Source: Neoceratodus forsteri
Taxonomy: Eukaryota > Chordata > Ceratodontiformes > Ceratodontidae
Assembly (NCBI GenBank): GCA_016271365.2
Contig: CM028129.1
Span: forward strand, 842,660,001-842,724,000
DNA: 64,000 nt
Reading direction: 5' to 3'
Shown: positions 33,147 to 44,710 of the stretch, one piece after another
Numbering within the stretch: position 1 is the first letter of the stretch
How the letters are laid out: each line of letters begins with the position of its first letter
Program-made: the position numbers and the translations under genes
The notes under the pieces: generated by a model
The model's input: only the letters and a program-made list of their open reading frames with translations
What the model was told of the DNA's origin: nothing
The model's database searches: none

Positions 33147-33829
33147 CTGTGGAGCAAGCTCTCTGAACTAGTGACCTTGATGGAAGAGGGATGCCTGGAT
33201 ATTGTGGCAGTCACTGAAACATGGTACACAGAGAACCATGACTGGAATGTCAACATACCAGGATACACAATCTACAGGAGGGACAGGGTGGGTAAAAGAG
33301 GAGGAGGAGGAGTAGTAGCTCTCTATATAAGAGAAGGGATTAAAGCAACAGAACTAAAGCGTAAACAGGAAATTGATGAGTCACTATGGGTCACCCTGGA
33401 TACAGGAAATGGCACCACAATCTGCATGGGGGTTGTGTACAGACCTCCATCTCAGGGGGAGGAAATGGACAAGGAAATGATAGAAGGCATCCTTAAAATG
33501 GCAGAAAAGGGGAGATATTGTTGATGGGAGACCTGAATATGCCAGATGTTAACTGGAGTACCTTTGCTGCAGGCACATCCAAGAGCAGGGTCATTCTTGA
33601 TGCCCTACAGGGGGCATGCCTCAGAGAACTAGTGTTGGAACCCATTCAGGAGGGAGCAGTCTTAGACCTGGTATTCTCAAATGGAGAAGGAGAAAGGATC
33701 TTAGATATAGAAGTGGGTAGCCATCTGGGAACAAGTGACCACCAAACAGTGTTGTTCACAATGAACACAGCCATAGAGTCAAGCTGTACAAAAACAAGGA
33801 CTTTAGGAGGGCTGACTTTGGGAAAATGA
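33147..33829 (+). pseudogene. CR1 APE endonuclease
   Basis: From LSELVTLMEEGCLDIVAVTETWY (catalytic Glu in TETW) through IPGYTIYRRDRVGKRGGGGVV and VVYRPPS. A 1-nt shift near 33515 moves to the frame with MGDLNMPDVNW (D-x-N pair) and GTSDHQ (Asp-His pair). All the recognisable catalytic residues remain, but they are split between two frames. The domain would nick genomic DNA to prime reverse transcription. Confidence 0.9.
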
Positions 33830-34399
33830 GAGAGTGCCTCAGAAAAGCACTAGCAAACAGGCAAGAAGGAGGGGTGGAGGAACAATGGGGAATATTCAAA
33901 ACAGCCATCACAGAGGCAACACGCCTCTGTGTGATGCAAATCAACAAAACAAAATTAAGAAAAAAATCACTATGGTCCTCAAAAGAGGTGGAAGGAAGGT
34001 TAAGGAGAAAAGGATAGCATTCAGGAAACATAAGGAAACACAGAAGGAGCAGGACAGAGAACTGTATCAGTTAAAGCAGAAGGAGGCAGGGAAGGCAGTC
34101 AGAATAGCAAAGGCACAAACTGAGGAAAAGATAGCCAACTCTCTTAAGAAGGAGGAGGATAAAACCTTTTATAGGTACATTAGGGAGTGAAGAAAGACCA
34201 AGGGAGGGATACAGAGACTTAATAAAGGGGAGGGAATGTGGGCAGAGGGTGACAGTGAAAAAGCAGGGATACTGAACGAATATTTCTGTTCAGTATTCAC
34301 AACGGAAGAGGAGGGGGAGGTACCTAAACCAAACAATAAAAACACTCTGAATAGGGGGGTCAATACCAGTCCATTCACAGAATAAAGGGTTTTGAAAGA

Positions 34400-35897
34400 A
34401 CTCTTGAAACTGAGGGTGGACAAAGCAATGGGGCCTGATGGGATTCACCCAAGAATTCTAAAAGAACTAAGGGTAGAACTAGTAACGTCACTGACTCTTC
34501 TCTCTTTAACAAATCATGGGAAGATGGTGTGGTATCTGAGGACTGGAGTAGGGAGGATGTGATTCCACTTCACAAAAGTGGGAGCGGAGCAGAGGCAGAA
34601 AACTACAGACCAGTTAGTTTGACCTCAGTGGTAGGGAAAATTATGGAATCACTTCTGAAGGAAAGAATTGTTGAGTACCTAGAGGCCAGTGGGGCACAGG
34701 ACCCAAGGCAGCATGGTTTCACAGCAGGAAGGTCATGTCAGATGAACCTAATAGATTTCTTTGACTGGGTGACCAAAGTAGTAGACCAGGGAGGGGCTGC
34801 GGATGTGGCCTACCTAGATTTTTGCAAGGCATTTGACACAGTCTCACACAAAAGATTAATATACAAGTTAGCCAGCCTTGGAGTGGGTCCCAAGGTGGTA
34901 GCCTGGATAAAAAACTGACTGGACAACAGGATGCAAAGGGTAATAGTAAACAGAGCCCACAGTGAATAAAGGAGGGTAACTAGTGGTGTACCACAGGGTT
35001 CAGTACTGGGACCGGTCCTCTTTAATGTCTTTATAAGTGATATTGGAGAGCACCTGGAAGGGAAAGTATGTCTCTTTGCAGATGACACAAAGATCTGCAA
35101 CATAGTTGATACACAAGGTGGGGAGGCAAGGATGAAAAGGGACTTGGCAAGGTCAGAGGAATGGTCAACTATATGGCAGCTCAGATTCAATGCAAAGAAG
35201 TGCAAGGTAATGCATCTGGGAAACAAAAACCCAGGGGAAGAGTACACAATGGGGGGGGAGATAACAACAACAACAAAAATCGAAAGAGACCTAGGAGTAA
35301 TTATATCAGATGACCTAAAGGTGGGCAAGCAATGTGAGAAGGCAGTAAGGAGGGCTGGGGGGATACTGAGATGCATAGGGAGAGGCATCAACAGTATAAA
35401 ACAGGAAGTTGTTATCCCTCTATACAGACAGTTGGTTAGACCCCATCTAGAGTACTGTGTGCAATTCTGGAGACCCCATCTCTGCAAGACATAGACAGAG
35501 TGGAGGCTGTTTAGAGGAAGGCAACCACAATGGTGCAGGGTCTGCACCAGAAAACACACGAGGAGAGACTAAAGCAGTTAATATGTATACCCTTGAGGAA
35601 AGGGAAAGGAGGGAGAGTGTGGACATGATAGAAACTTTCACATATCTCAAGGGAATTAACAAACTACAAGAGGATAGCATCTTTCAGAAAAAGAGATGTG
35701 CAAGAACAAGGGGGCACAATTTGAAAATAGAGGGAGGACGGCTGAGAGGTAATGTTAGAAAGTATTTTTTCACAGAGAGGGTTGTGAATGCATGGAACAG
35801 ACTTCCTGAGGAGGTTGTGGAGTCAGGAACAGTGGGAGAATTCAAGAATGCATGGGACAGACAGAAGGCAATTCTAGTGGGGGGTAGGAGAAAGTAA
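34400..35897 (+). pseudogene. CR1 reverse transcriptase and C-terminus
   Basis: Starts near KVDKAMGPDGIHPRIL (about 34420) and continues with EDVIPLHKSGSGAEAENYR, VSLTSVVGKIMESLLKERI, QHGFTAGRSC and VAYLDFCKAFDTV (motif A Asp). In-frame stops at 34916 and 34966 follow. Then come TSGVPQGSVLGPVLFN and CLFADDTKICN (catalytic FADD intact), FNAKKCKVMHLG and LVRPHLEYCVQFWRPHL. A shift near 35490 leads to the C-terminal frame 35457-35897 with YLKGINKLQEDSIFQ, NVRKYFFTERVVNAWNRLPEE and FKNAWDR. Apart from two stops and one shift, this RT is near consensus length. Confidence 0.9.
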
Positions 35898-35994
35898 GCT
35901 GTTGATTAACTAGCATCCGCAGCTTATCCATCAGGTATGGAAATGGGCAGACTAGGTAGGCCAAGCGGTCCTTATCTGCTTTCAAATTTTATGT

Positions 35995-37886
35995 TTCAAT
36001 ATTTCTAAGTTATGAACATAAGTTCAAAATGTCATTGAAATACATTATATGGCACTTACCTTGATTCCTCAGTTTGTGGTTCGACTTTGAAGAATGCAGA
36101 CGTGTCTCAGTCCACAGAAGATGACAGCTGATGACCCCCCAGTGGTAAGTATAGGTGAAGGGGGGTGGGGTGGTGGGTGCTCAGTGGGAGGTTTGGGATG
36201 GGGGGAGTGAGATGGTGGGGATGACAATGGACTATTTTCTTTTTTTTAGGTTTTAAAAAAATTAAAAGATGTTGTGAGACATTTTTCTTTTTTTAGGTAT
36301 TAAAGAAAATATTTGAAGTATTTGGGGACACTGGGAGTGGGCTCCCCAGTGTCCCTCACTGCTGGGGAGGCAGTAACAAATAACATATTATAAGTATTTG
36401 GGGACACTGGGAGTGGGATCCCCAGTTTCCCACACTGCTGGGGGGGGGACCTGTGAATGCTGACATGGGAATTGGGCCCCCCATGTCGGCAATTATTATA
36501 ACAAGAAGGAGCAGGGGATGGGGAGGGTCATCCAACACATGGGGGTGGGCATCCTGGTGTCAGATTTTCTTATTATAAATATAAAAAGATAAAGAAGGGG
36601 GACAGAGATCAGATGTTGGGGGGGGTGCCACTAGACACCAGTAAAAGGGTGGCTCACATCTACAACTGCAGCCAACAGCACAAGTTCAAACTACAGCTGC
36701 AGAAGTCAAGGAAATCCTGCAGTTCTCATACAGAGAATGCAGTGAAGGCTCCTCTCGCTAAGCTGGGCACCCAGGATTTTGGGTGCCCAGAAAAAGTATT
36801 TCTGGGGCTAATTGTGAAAAACAAACTCCAAAATCTAGCTAAACTGGGCCTGTTTAGCTTGGTTCTGGTGTTTGTTTTGCAAAATGTTAATATTTTTATT
36901 TATTTTTACACGTTTTAGTTGGTGAAAAAAAGAAGATGGCTTGCAAAAAAGGATTTTTTCCCTCATGAAAAAGGATTTTTTCCTCACAAAAAAGTAGAGA
37001 TCTCACGATAATGAATCCTTTTCGTGAGATCAGATCCTTGGTAGAACTTTCTCCCTCTATCCTGAAAAATTATCTTCTCATTGAAAACAATTGGAAATAA
37101 AAAACATAATAACTTTGCAACAGATTAATATTTTTCCACAAAACTAAGCATGCCTGTTCTGTTACCCAAGCTGTTTCTACCATAAAAAATCACACTATAA
37201 TTCCACACTGTCTGGACCCAGGGTAATGATGAAAAAAACCTCAAAAAGTGGCGACTTTATGACTTTTTGCACTGTCTGGATCTCGGAATCCACAGATCCA
37301 ACTGGAACAACACTTGCCACATCAAGAGATCTATCTTACAGGACAATGCATACCAAAGTTTGAGCAAATCCATTGAGCAGTTGCAAAGTTATTAGAGTGC
37401 AAAATTGGAGGTTTAACATTAAACATGCTACTCAATCCTAACTATAGGGGCACTACTGGGCCTTTATAATATAAAATGGGCAAGGAAATTCCAGTATCCT
37501 GATTGGGTAAGACTTGGTTCTAGCCAAGGCACTAAGACAGCATCATCAATGGCTAGAAACAAGTTCCTGTCAACCAGGGCAACTCACAGAATTCATAAGC
37601 CACTTACTTCCTAATTTCCATCACAAGCATGGCTGCAACCTTTACTCATATATAAAAAAACTTTAACTAGGCCCTAAAAATAAAAGTCCATTAAATTAAA
37701 TAAAGTAAATAAATCATGTAATGTTATTTTCACTCAAGAGCCACTTCCTATGCGCATACACAAGTTTAAAAAATCAAGTACTATTCAGAGCTTCCACTAT
37801 TGTTGTTTCTTTGATGATCATGAAAATTCCCCCTCCTATCCCTGCCAGTTTGCCAGAGAGGCCAGGTTATGCCAATTAGTATAAAC
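35995..37886. other. Unassigned stretch with a short tandem duplication
   Basis: No gene recognised. Two copies of a ~52-bp block (tatttggggacactgggagtg ... cactgctgggg) lie at 36318-36369 and 36391-36443, each able to form a hairpin around actgggagtggg(c/a)tccccagt. The rest is AT-rich with poly-A/T runs. Confidence 0.5.
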
Positions 37887-38005
37887 ACTAATAGAAACAT
37901 AGAAACATAGAATTTGACGGCGGATAAGGACTGCTTGGTCCACCCAGTCTGCCAATTTCCCTACCTGATGGATAAGCTGCAGATTCTAGTTAATCAACAG
38001 CTTAC
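37887..38005 (-). mobile_element. Short antisense CR1 3' tail
   Basis: The phrase acatagaaacatagaatttg, then ggataaggactgcttggtcc and gataagctgcag, is the reverse complement of the CR1 3' end seen at 35900-35994. It abuts an unrelated endonuclease relic at about 38006. Confidence 0.8.
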
Positions 38006-38670
38006 TTTTTCAGTTTCTCTCCATCAAGCTATCTATCGGATGCAAGGCAAAGCAATGTCTCTGACCATTGTCTACATACCCTCTGGCAAGCAAGTCCTTG
38101 GGCTTGACCTATTCTTCAACTACCTTAGCAAGTTCAGCCAAGACTGCAAGCAGTCATCCTAGGGGACTTTAACACAAATTGGCTTGCCCAGGATTCCGTT
38201 AATATGAGGAACCGAATCCATGGCCTGTATCTTACTTAGATTGTCATGCAGGCAACAAGGTTGAACTACCACACCGGCACAAGCATGCTCATAGACTGGT
38301 TTCTTGCCACCAACCCTGAGCATATCAAAAATGTTTCTTTCCTGCCAGACACCTTAAGCGACCACTCACCGGTAGTCTGCTCTTGGTCTAACAAGGGCTC
38401 TAAAGACCCTCCACAGCTCTCCAAAAGCCGCTACCTTAAAAAGGAGCATGAGGACAATTTTAAGTAGGTATCAGAAGAATGCAGACTGGTCCCCCTTAGA
38501 TGGCAGCAGCAATGCTAATAAAGTCCTTGACTACCTCATATCTACCTTCAACAAGGCTTGTGACATATTTGCCCCTGTCAGAACTGTCAAAATAAAAGGA
38601 GCCATTAACCCCTTGCTCACAGGCCTACTTATTGCTCAGATGAAACTCACTCCCCTTCTCCTAAACTCTT
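38006..38670 (+). pseudogene. LINE APE endonuclease relic (not CR1)
   Basis: Translation in mixed frames gives SLTIVYIPSGKQVLGL, ILGDFNTNWLAQDS (D-x-N pair at about 38157-38190) and MLIDWFLATNPEHIKNVSFLPDTLSDHSPVVCSW (Asp-His pair, 38246-38467). The frame at 38448-38672 continues with NKVLDYLISTFNKACDIFAPV. These are APE-domain motifs of a non-LTR element closer in style to L2/Rex-type LINEs than to the local CR1s. No RT follows. Fragmentary and dead. Confidence 0.75.
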
Positions 38671-38810
38671 AGATGTCATGACTTTTAGTTCCATTTTCCT
38701 CCCTTCTTCTAAGACTTTTGCTGGCCAGGCTGCATTTTCTTATAGACTATCATGTCTCTGGTTTAACCTCCCTTTCTCCTTTAGATCATCCTCATCATTG
38801 ATTGTCTACT

Positions 38811-39035
38811 GTCAGTGTGTCTCAGTTGGTAGCACATCCACCTCTGGGCTATAAAGTCAAGGGCTTTAGTATCATACTGGGATGGGGCACATACCATAAA
38901 AAATGCTGGCACCTGAGCACAGTACTAGGGGGATGCTTTACTTTTAGGGTGTGCCATCCTTTGGATGAGATGTTAAACCGAGGTCCCATCTGCCCATCTC
39001 TGGTGCTTTCCTGGTGGATATCCAAGTGAAGTAAA
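38811..39035 (+). mobile_element. tRNA-derived SINE with deeply shared core
   Basis: The head has an A-box-like tctcagttggtagcacatcc and a decayed B box near 38865. The body phrase gtgccatcctttggatgaga, then tgttaaaccgaggtcccatctgccc, is a block I recognise from tRNA-derived SINEs of many fishes and tetrapods. The 3' end is truncated or lost. RNA polymerase III would drive an intact copy. Family name not assigned. Confidence 0.7.
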
Positions 39036-40084
39036 ATAATTTAAGGCAGGGGAACATTTTATTAAGAAACAAAAACAAACAAAATCTTGCAAGGCCTAAA
39101 AAACAAAAATTCATAATATTCATACAGCAAATTGAAAGAGAAAGAAATTTATACAATACGCCAAACCCATAAAGTACCTCAAACTTAAAAATTCTGTTTT
39201 GCTCACTCCCCAAACCCTACATCCCACTACCAAAAGTGAAGCACACAGAAAATTCAGCAGAACAAAAACAGAATACAGAACCAATTCAGAAAGACATTGA
39301 AAATGAAGTAATTGCCCCATAAGGAAACAAACTGACCTCTTGGTAAATGATCCTGTTCTCGAGTTCTGATATCTCTAATTGCACACTCTATCATTGCAAC
39401 TATTGAAAGATAAGTATGTTGTATCTGTTGCATCACATATTGACACCTTGCTTGCCACAAATAAAACTGTAGGTAGACAAAGAATACTGTCAGTGTGCTG
39501 GTATTGTACCATGTCTGATGGTTTGGGCAGTCCCCCAGTACCAGGTTACCATATGAGAACCTCTGTACCCACAGTAAGTACCATCTAGTAGCTAGAATTT
39601 CCCAAAATGAGACACAAAAGTACAGCCTAGAAGAAAGCGTTTCTTGAGTCTCCACCAGCCAAACACATTATGGTCTGGACCCAATCTGTCCTCCAGGTTT
39701 TTGTGCTTCATTTTTCCTTGGACTCTGATTCAACCATGACAGCTGAGCCACAGAATGTCCTACATACTTTACAATATTCTCAGATCCTTCAACTGAGCTA
39801 GAAGCATTGGCACTTTAACAGCTACTGTATACAATTTGGAAACTCGTGCATTTAAGTGCAAAAATGATTCATTACCTCCTGATATAATTGCAATCTAGTT
39901 TTTGTCAAAACAGAATGTTTAGAGATGTTCCATAGTTTCTGTTTTCTCATACTAGATTTAGCATTAACAGGAATATGTAATAACTGTATAAGTTGTGGGG
40001 CATCCTGTCCCCACCTAGCGAAAAAAAGTTCCAGACAACCTTGTAACCATTCATGCCAATGAAGTGTAATCTGCAGTAAACACC
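39036..40084. other. Unassigned AT-rich stretch
   Basis: Only short frames without domains. It lies between a SINE and the 3' pLTR of the Penelope-like element, and may include truncated PLE or flanking sequence. Confidence 0.35.
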
Positions 40085-40452
40085 TCTTTCAACCAGTAAA
40101 GCACGCCACACAGGTTTATGCAGTATAACATTTATGTTACTTGGTTCTCTTGAAAGAGCAACAGCTATAACAGGGACACACAGTTCAACTTACACAGTTC
40201 ACAGTTTGTTGCTGAATAGCAGTTTGGTGGACTTTCTGACTCTGTCCCGTAACTAGCTGAATAAATAAAGTTTAAAGCATTGAGGCAGTGAATGAACAAC
40301 CTGACACGTCCTGAAAACACTCACTTTGTCAGAGGTGACATAATCACTGAAGGGCTGGTTTAAATACCTGAACTGTAACTTAATACAGCAGGTAAAAGGT
40401 CCCCCTAATTAAACACCTTTAAACTGGTAAAAAAACATTGGTCCATGTCAAT
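40085..40452 (-). repeat. PLE 3' pseudo-LTR
   Basis: Direct repeat of 45090-45463 with roughly 80-85% identity by eye. Shared blocks include atgcagtataacatt, cacagtttgttgctg/actg and taaagtttaaag. It contains a decayed hammerhead ribozyme on the minus strand. Confidence 0.88.
40296..40342 (-). ncRNA. Hammerhead ribozyme relic, 3' pLTR
   Basis: The minus strand reads CACCT-CTGACAA-AGTGAG ... TTCA-GGAC-GTGTC-AGGTTG. The layout matches a hammerhead: stem I strands ACCT/AGGT flank the site, CTGACAA replaces the invariant CTGATGA, stem II is GTGAG/TTCA, and the GAAA box is decayed to GGAC before the GTC cleavage triplet. Several core bases are lost, so it should be inactive. Confidence 0.65.
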
Positions 40453-40730
40453 ATAACATTATGAATGATATGGAGTGTCCTTTGGCAGAAAACTTTAGAA
40501 CCAAAACAGCCACATAAAGTGGCTAGAATCTCAAATTAAAAATAATATATAAAATTAACAGAATTATTTTGTGAAAAGATATATGTCTCACTCCAGTTGC
40601 AGGAAATTGTCACTAAATAAGGACATAACCTGAACAAAACAATAATGTATGTACATATATGTACATCAAGTTTAATATCAGCATTCAGATACAGTGGGTT
40701 ATAGGTATAAACCTAGATTCAATTCATTAT

Positions 40731-41140
40731 TCAGGTTATTTGGTGCAGAGTATCCAAAACAAATACATATTTCATTTCTAACCTATCTAAAAGTTTTGCT
40801 CTATCACCACCTCTGTGGAATGGAGAAGCAAATCCAACGCTGCTTGTGTCCCCTGTGTGAACTGACTTGAAATGTAAACCAATCACACCATCACATCTGT
40901 TGGAGTGTACAGACCTGAAATGATCAAAAGTGTGTGTTCTTATCTTTGTGTTTTTTTCCAAAATTGTATTTGTTGCATAAGTACCAAATAGTGTATATTA
41001 CATAGGTGTTCTTACAATTCAAAATTATTTTTATCACTACCTTTTTCTCAGAATGTGGTAATTTTAATTCCTTACTTCTGATTGCGTCTTTGCAAGCATT
41101 GCAACCACCACAGTTAAAAAAATCCCACTATTTATTACTG
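40731..41140 (-). pseudogene. PLE GIY-YIG endonuclease domain
   Basis: In minus-strand order: a zinc-binding-like FNCGGCNACK (about 41120-41090), then PHSEKK, then NCKNTYVIYTIWYLCNKYNFGKK. This aligns with the PLE GIY-YIG core, with VIY for GIY and NFG for YIG. The C-terminal tail is HFDHFRSVHSN, then HRGGDRAKLLDRLEMKYVF, matching the PLE RGGDR...RE segment that carries the catalytic Glu. In intact PLEs the domain nicks target DNA. An in-frame stop before the Cys cluster and frameshifts break it. Confidence 0.82.
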
Positions 41141-43130
41141 ATGTGAGTATGTGCTATAAAGTGTCTACTGATTATTAAATCTCCCAAATTAGGCGCTCTG
41201 CTATGCAATAACAGGTTTATTTCCAATGTTATTTTGTAATACTGGATCAGTGTGAGGAATTTTCCATTTAGAACAATGTTTGAGACTTGATTTGAGAGCC
41301 TAGTAAATTCTATAACAAAAGTAATAGAATCTTCCTGTGCTGCTTTATTTTAGTTTTAGCTTTTAATAAATCACATCTATAATTATCATACTGTAGTCCT
41401 GCATGATTGTATTCAATTTATATCTTCTTGCTTGGAAAAGCAAAATCAAATCTATAGCTTCCTCTTTGTATTAATCTGTATCTGAACAGTTACTTTTTAG
41501 TCTTAGAAACTGACTATAAGGTATATTATTAATCATTTTCCTGGGATGGGCACTACTTGCCATTAGTAATGCGTTGCCTGTAGTTGGCTTACTAAAGCTG
41601 TGTGTTTCAATGTGTATATCTTCCTATCCTTCTAAGACCAAATCCAAAAACTGTATAGTACTGCAGTTCAAATTAAAGGAAAACTTAAGTTCCCAAGCAT
41701 TGTCATTAAGCCATTCCGTGAATAAAAATGCATCAGATTCATTTCCTGTCCAGGTACAATAATATAGTCTATATTATAGTACCATTTAAAGAGGAGAGGA
41801 AATGATTTCTAACTGGCAGTTGTTTATAATGCTCGCATTTAAAGAAATGATATCCATAAGTCGAACTGATCAGCATACTGTATAACTGCACCTGAACAAA
41901 ACATGATGTGAAAAATTGTATTTTGCATTGTTTTGTTTTTATGGGCAGCATTCTGTTATAGTTCTCTTTATGGAACCAGTGATCTGGAGTTTTAACTATG
42001 TCACAGTTTGTGCACAGAACTCTAATCATGATTCTGATAGGACAATAGCTACCGTTTAACATTCTGTACACAAACCATGACGTAGTAAAAAGCCCAAATC
42101 ACTGGTTCCATGAAGAGAACACTGCAGAATGTTATCCATTAAAGAAAACAACTGAAAACAGTTTTTCACATCAGCGTTTATTAAAGGTACTGTTAAATAT
42201 GGCTCATTTTGAGGCAAGTCTTTCAATTTTCTTAGTAAGAACATTAATAACTGCTGTCAGTAAGCACAGATTTCCTGTCCCCTTTAAATATACATGATTT
42301 ATAAGGGTTACGATCTGATAGTATGAATTTCTGTTCTACCCATGTAAGCACAATATTCACATACAGTATGATGGCGCTAAGGCCTTCCCACAGCTGTTCC
42401 AGTTTGTTGGTAATAAAATTTATTATCAAAACAATTATGCTTGAGAACAAATTCAAGACCTAAAAGCAGAAACTCAGGATCAACAAAATTTGTCAAGTTA
42501 AACTTCAAAAACATTTGTTCAACAACAAATAGTTCAAATTCATGACCAATGGTCTGGACGTGGACAAAATTTCAATGTCGATAATGACCCACATATTTTC
42601 AGTTGACCTACTGACCTCCCAAAGTTTTCCCAGGATGTCCATAGTGTCCTTGACAGATTGCTGATGTTTGAGCTATGTTTTTTAAGAATATGTCCAAGAA
42701 TTTGGAGAGTTTCTCAGTTATACAACCTATGCCAGAGACAACTGGACACCCTGGGGAATTACGAGCATCCTTGTGTACTTTGGGAAGTGTAAAGAAAGTT
42801 GGAACAACAAAATGTGAAACTTCTAAGAACTTTTTTCTTGTTGTTTAATCCAGCCATTCTTCAATGTAGTGTCCAAAAAGTGGTTGTACTGTCCATGGAA
42901 AGCTTCTGTGGGGTTTGAATTTAACCTAATATAAAAAAACTGTATTGCTTAACTGCCTATGGACCTCTGCAGTATATATTTCCTTAGTCAATAAAACAAT
43001 ACTACCCTAGTCAATAAAACATTACCCCCTTTATTGGATTTTTTAATTACTACATCATTCCATGACCTTATTTCTTGCAGTGATGCATGATCTTTGGATA
43101 ACATACTGAAACCAAATTTTGCCAGCTGTT
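41140..43130 (-). pseudogene. PLE reverse transcriptase (TERT-related), interrupted
   Basis: In minus order: SWNDVVIKKSNKGGNVLL (about 43080-43030), FFTLPKVHKDARNSPG and PVVSGIGCITEKLSKFLD (42800-42700), motif A region MWVIIDIEIL (42590), QQTGTAVG (motif B-like, about 42395) and EQKFILSDRNPYKSCIFK (42340-42290). The foldback insertion 41790-42283 follows. The reading resumes at exactly the next codon with WYYNIDYI, where PLEs have an I-D-D box; the second Asp is Tyr. Then come WTGNESDAF, CSTIQFLDL, GNALLMASSAHP and IPYSQFLRLKSNCS (41560-41470). Several stops and shifts are present. The RT would copy the RNA at a nicked end. Confidence 0.85.
41790..42283. mobile_element. Foldback MITE inside the PLE RT, TTAA site
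   Basis: A 494-bp element. Arms of about 230 bp (41790-42020 and 42062-42283) are reverse complements; for example tggaaccagtgatctgg against the reverse complement of caaatcactggttcca. Termini are AGAGGAGAGGAAAT and, inverted, AGGGGACAGGAAAT. Direct TTAA copies lie at 41786-41789 and 42284-42287. With one TTAA and the insert removed, the flanking RT codons join in frame. Confidence 0.88.
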
Positions 43131-43139
43131 TTTAAATAA

Positions 43140-44710
43140 ATTCATAAAATGCCGTTTTTCCAAAAGTGTCTATTGCAGCACTATTTTAATTTCAAGGGTC
43201 AAAAGTTGAAGGAGGTTAGAATAATTTCTGCCATTCATTTAAATCCACAGTCAAGTGCAAAATATTTTCATTCATTATTTCCAATGTTTCATTCATCAGA
43301 ATGTCAGCATCAACGTCTTCAATATTATCGATATCAGTCACATTATACAATTCTGATGTGAAAAAATTAATATCTTGACTTGACTCATTCCACAGCTTGA
43401 TGGAATTAGGTTGGCTAAGGAAATGATGTTTTAAATTGATCTTGTGAAAAAGTTTGTACAGTTGAACCTCTAAGTTGAACCTCTTAGCTTGGCTGTTCAT
43501 GTGAAATTAAGTTCATGTTGGAGATCATTTATTTGATTAGGTGTTAATACGTTGCAGATCATTTACTTGATTAGGTGTCAATATGTTGCAGGTTGAATTA
43601 ATTATTTGGAGTTCTTCTATTTCTTTGAACTTCTCAGGTTTCTGTTTTGTTCTAAATCTTTGTTTGCCTCCCCTCCATGTTTTTGGTTTTTTGACTTTTA
43701 TGATTTTTGTGAATTCGAGGTAGAATTAGTGGAAGAGGCTCAGTTTTTATTAGAGGCATGTTTTTTAGATCAGGATGACTCTCCAGAATTAACTTCAATT
43801 CCATCAAGTCACTATCTGTGTGTGAAGAAGCAGCATCAACATCTGAAGTCATTGGTTCTGAGTTGATTTTAACTGACTTCTTTGGTTTTAATCTACTTTG
43901 TGATCCGATTCAGCCTCTACTTTTACTTCTGCTTTGCCTTCTAAATGTCTTTTTGGGCCAATTAAAAACACAGTCACTTTCATAGTCTTTCTCATCTTGC
44001 TTATGTTTTCTCTCTTTTTGCTCTTAATTTCTGTTTCATATTTAATTAACTTTGATTCCAGTTTAGAATTTAATTCATTAAAGAGTTAAGTGTCTTTATA
44101 GTGTGGTAATTCATGCTGTAAATTAGTTAACTCATCAATTACTTCTAAGTAGCATAGATCATCTTCTTTGATTGTACATTTAAGTAAGTTTGCAGAGCAA
44201 TCTGTAATGATCTCAAGCCAGTCATCTTTTAATAAAGGAATAATGCCTGACACGGTGGGTGTTATGCTGGGATAACATCCCACCTCGGGTGGTTGGGCCC
44301 GAGACCACTGGTTGAGGGTGTCCAACACCTGAGAAAGGATGTTATCCCAGCATAACACCCACTCTGGAAGGCATTATTCCTATTATACAAAGGCTTGTTG
44401 TTTTTACAGAATAAAAAAACAATAATTTTAAAGAATGTTTTTGTTAGTGTGTAAAAATACTTTTGTTTCTTAAGAGAAGAATGGATAACAAAGGCAAAAA
44501 ATCAGCAAGGATGTTATGACAGGATAACATCCCTGTTGTGATGGCCAATTGACCAATCAGAAGCCAGGATTCTTTCTTGCCATTGTATAATTTGATATCA
44601 ATTCCAGCAGGAGGAAATTTAACAATCCTTAAACCTTGTGGAACCCAACTGCATTGGTCATAAACTGAAAGATTATCTTCATTGTAGCAAATGCTGATTT
44701 CACTCATCTT
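43140..44710 (-). pseudogene. PLE N-terminal region
   Basis: Downstream part (43500-43140): LTPNQVNDLQ, FNLEVQLYKLFHKINLK, FDP and AAIDTFGKTAFYEFI, matching the pre-RT part of PLEs. Upstream part (44710-44380 and 44236-43650): MSEISICYNEDNLSVYDQ, IVKFPPAGIDIKLYNGKK, LLKDDWLEIITDC and a Lys-rich segment. A palindromic insertion at 44237-44380 splits it. The Met at 44707 is a plausible start because the pLTR lies just upstream. The function of this N-terminal part is unknown to me. Confidence 0.6.
44237..44380. mobile_element. 144-bp palindromic insertion in the PLE
   Basis: Arms 44237-44280 and 44338-44380 pair over 43-44 bp with about six mismatches (GGAATAATGCC ... GTGGGTGTTATGC, then TGGGATAACATCC). 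The 57-bp loop has its own ggttgggcccgagacc. The target duplication is ambiguous. No coding capacity. Confidence 0.7.

Larger units (their letters stand above)
33142..35994 (+). mobile_element. CR1 LINE, best-preserved copy
   Basis: A 2.85-kb copy that runs from early in the APE endonuclease to the 3' tail, truncated only at its 5' end (no ORF1). It ends with gggcagactaggtaggccaa and cttatctgctttcaaa plus TTTATGTTTC. Lesions are few: one frameshift in APE near 33510, several between APE and RT, two stops in the RT palm and one frameshift near 35490. This suggests it is among the younger CR1 insertions here. Confidence 0.93.

Noticed and set aside
34810..35559. 249-codon minus-strand frame
   Set aside because: Antisense shadow of the well-preserved CR1 RT at 34400-35500.
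33142..35897. Possibility of a functional CR1
   Set aside because: APE and RT are divided by frameshifts and in-frame stops (34916, 34966), and the 5' end is missing.
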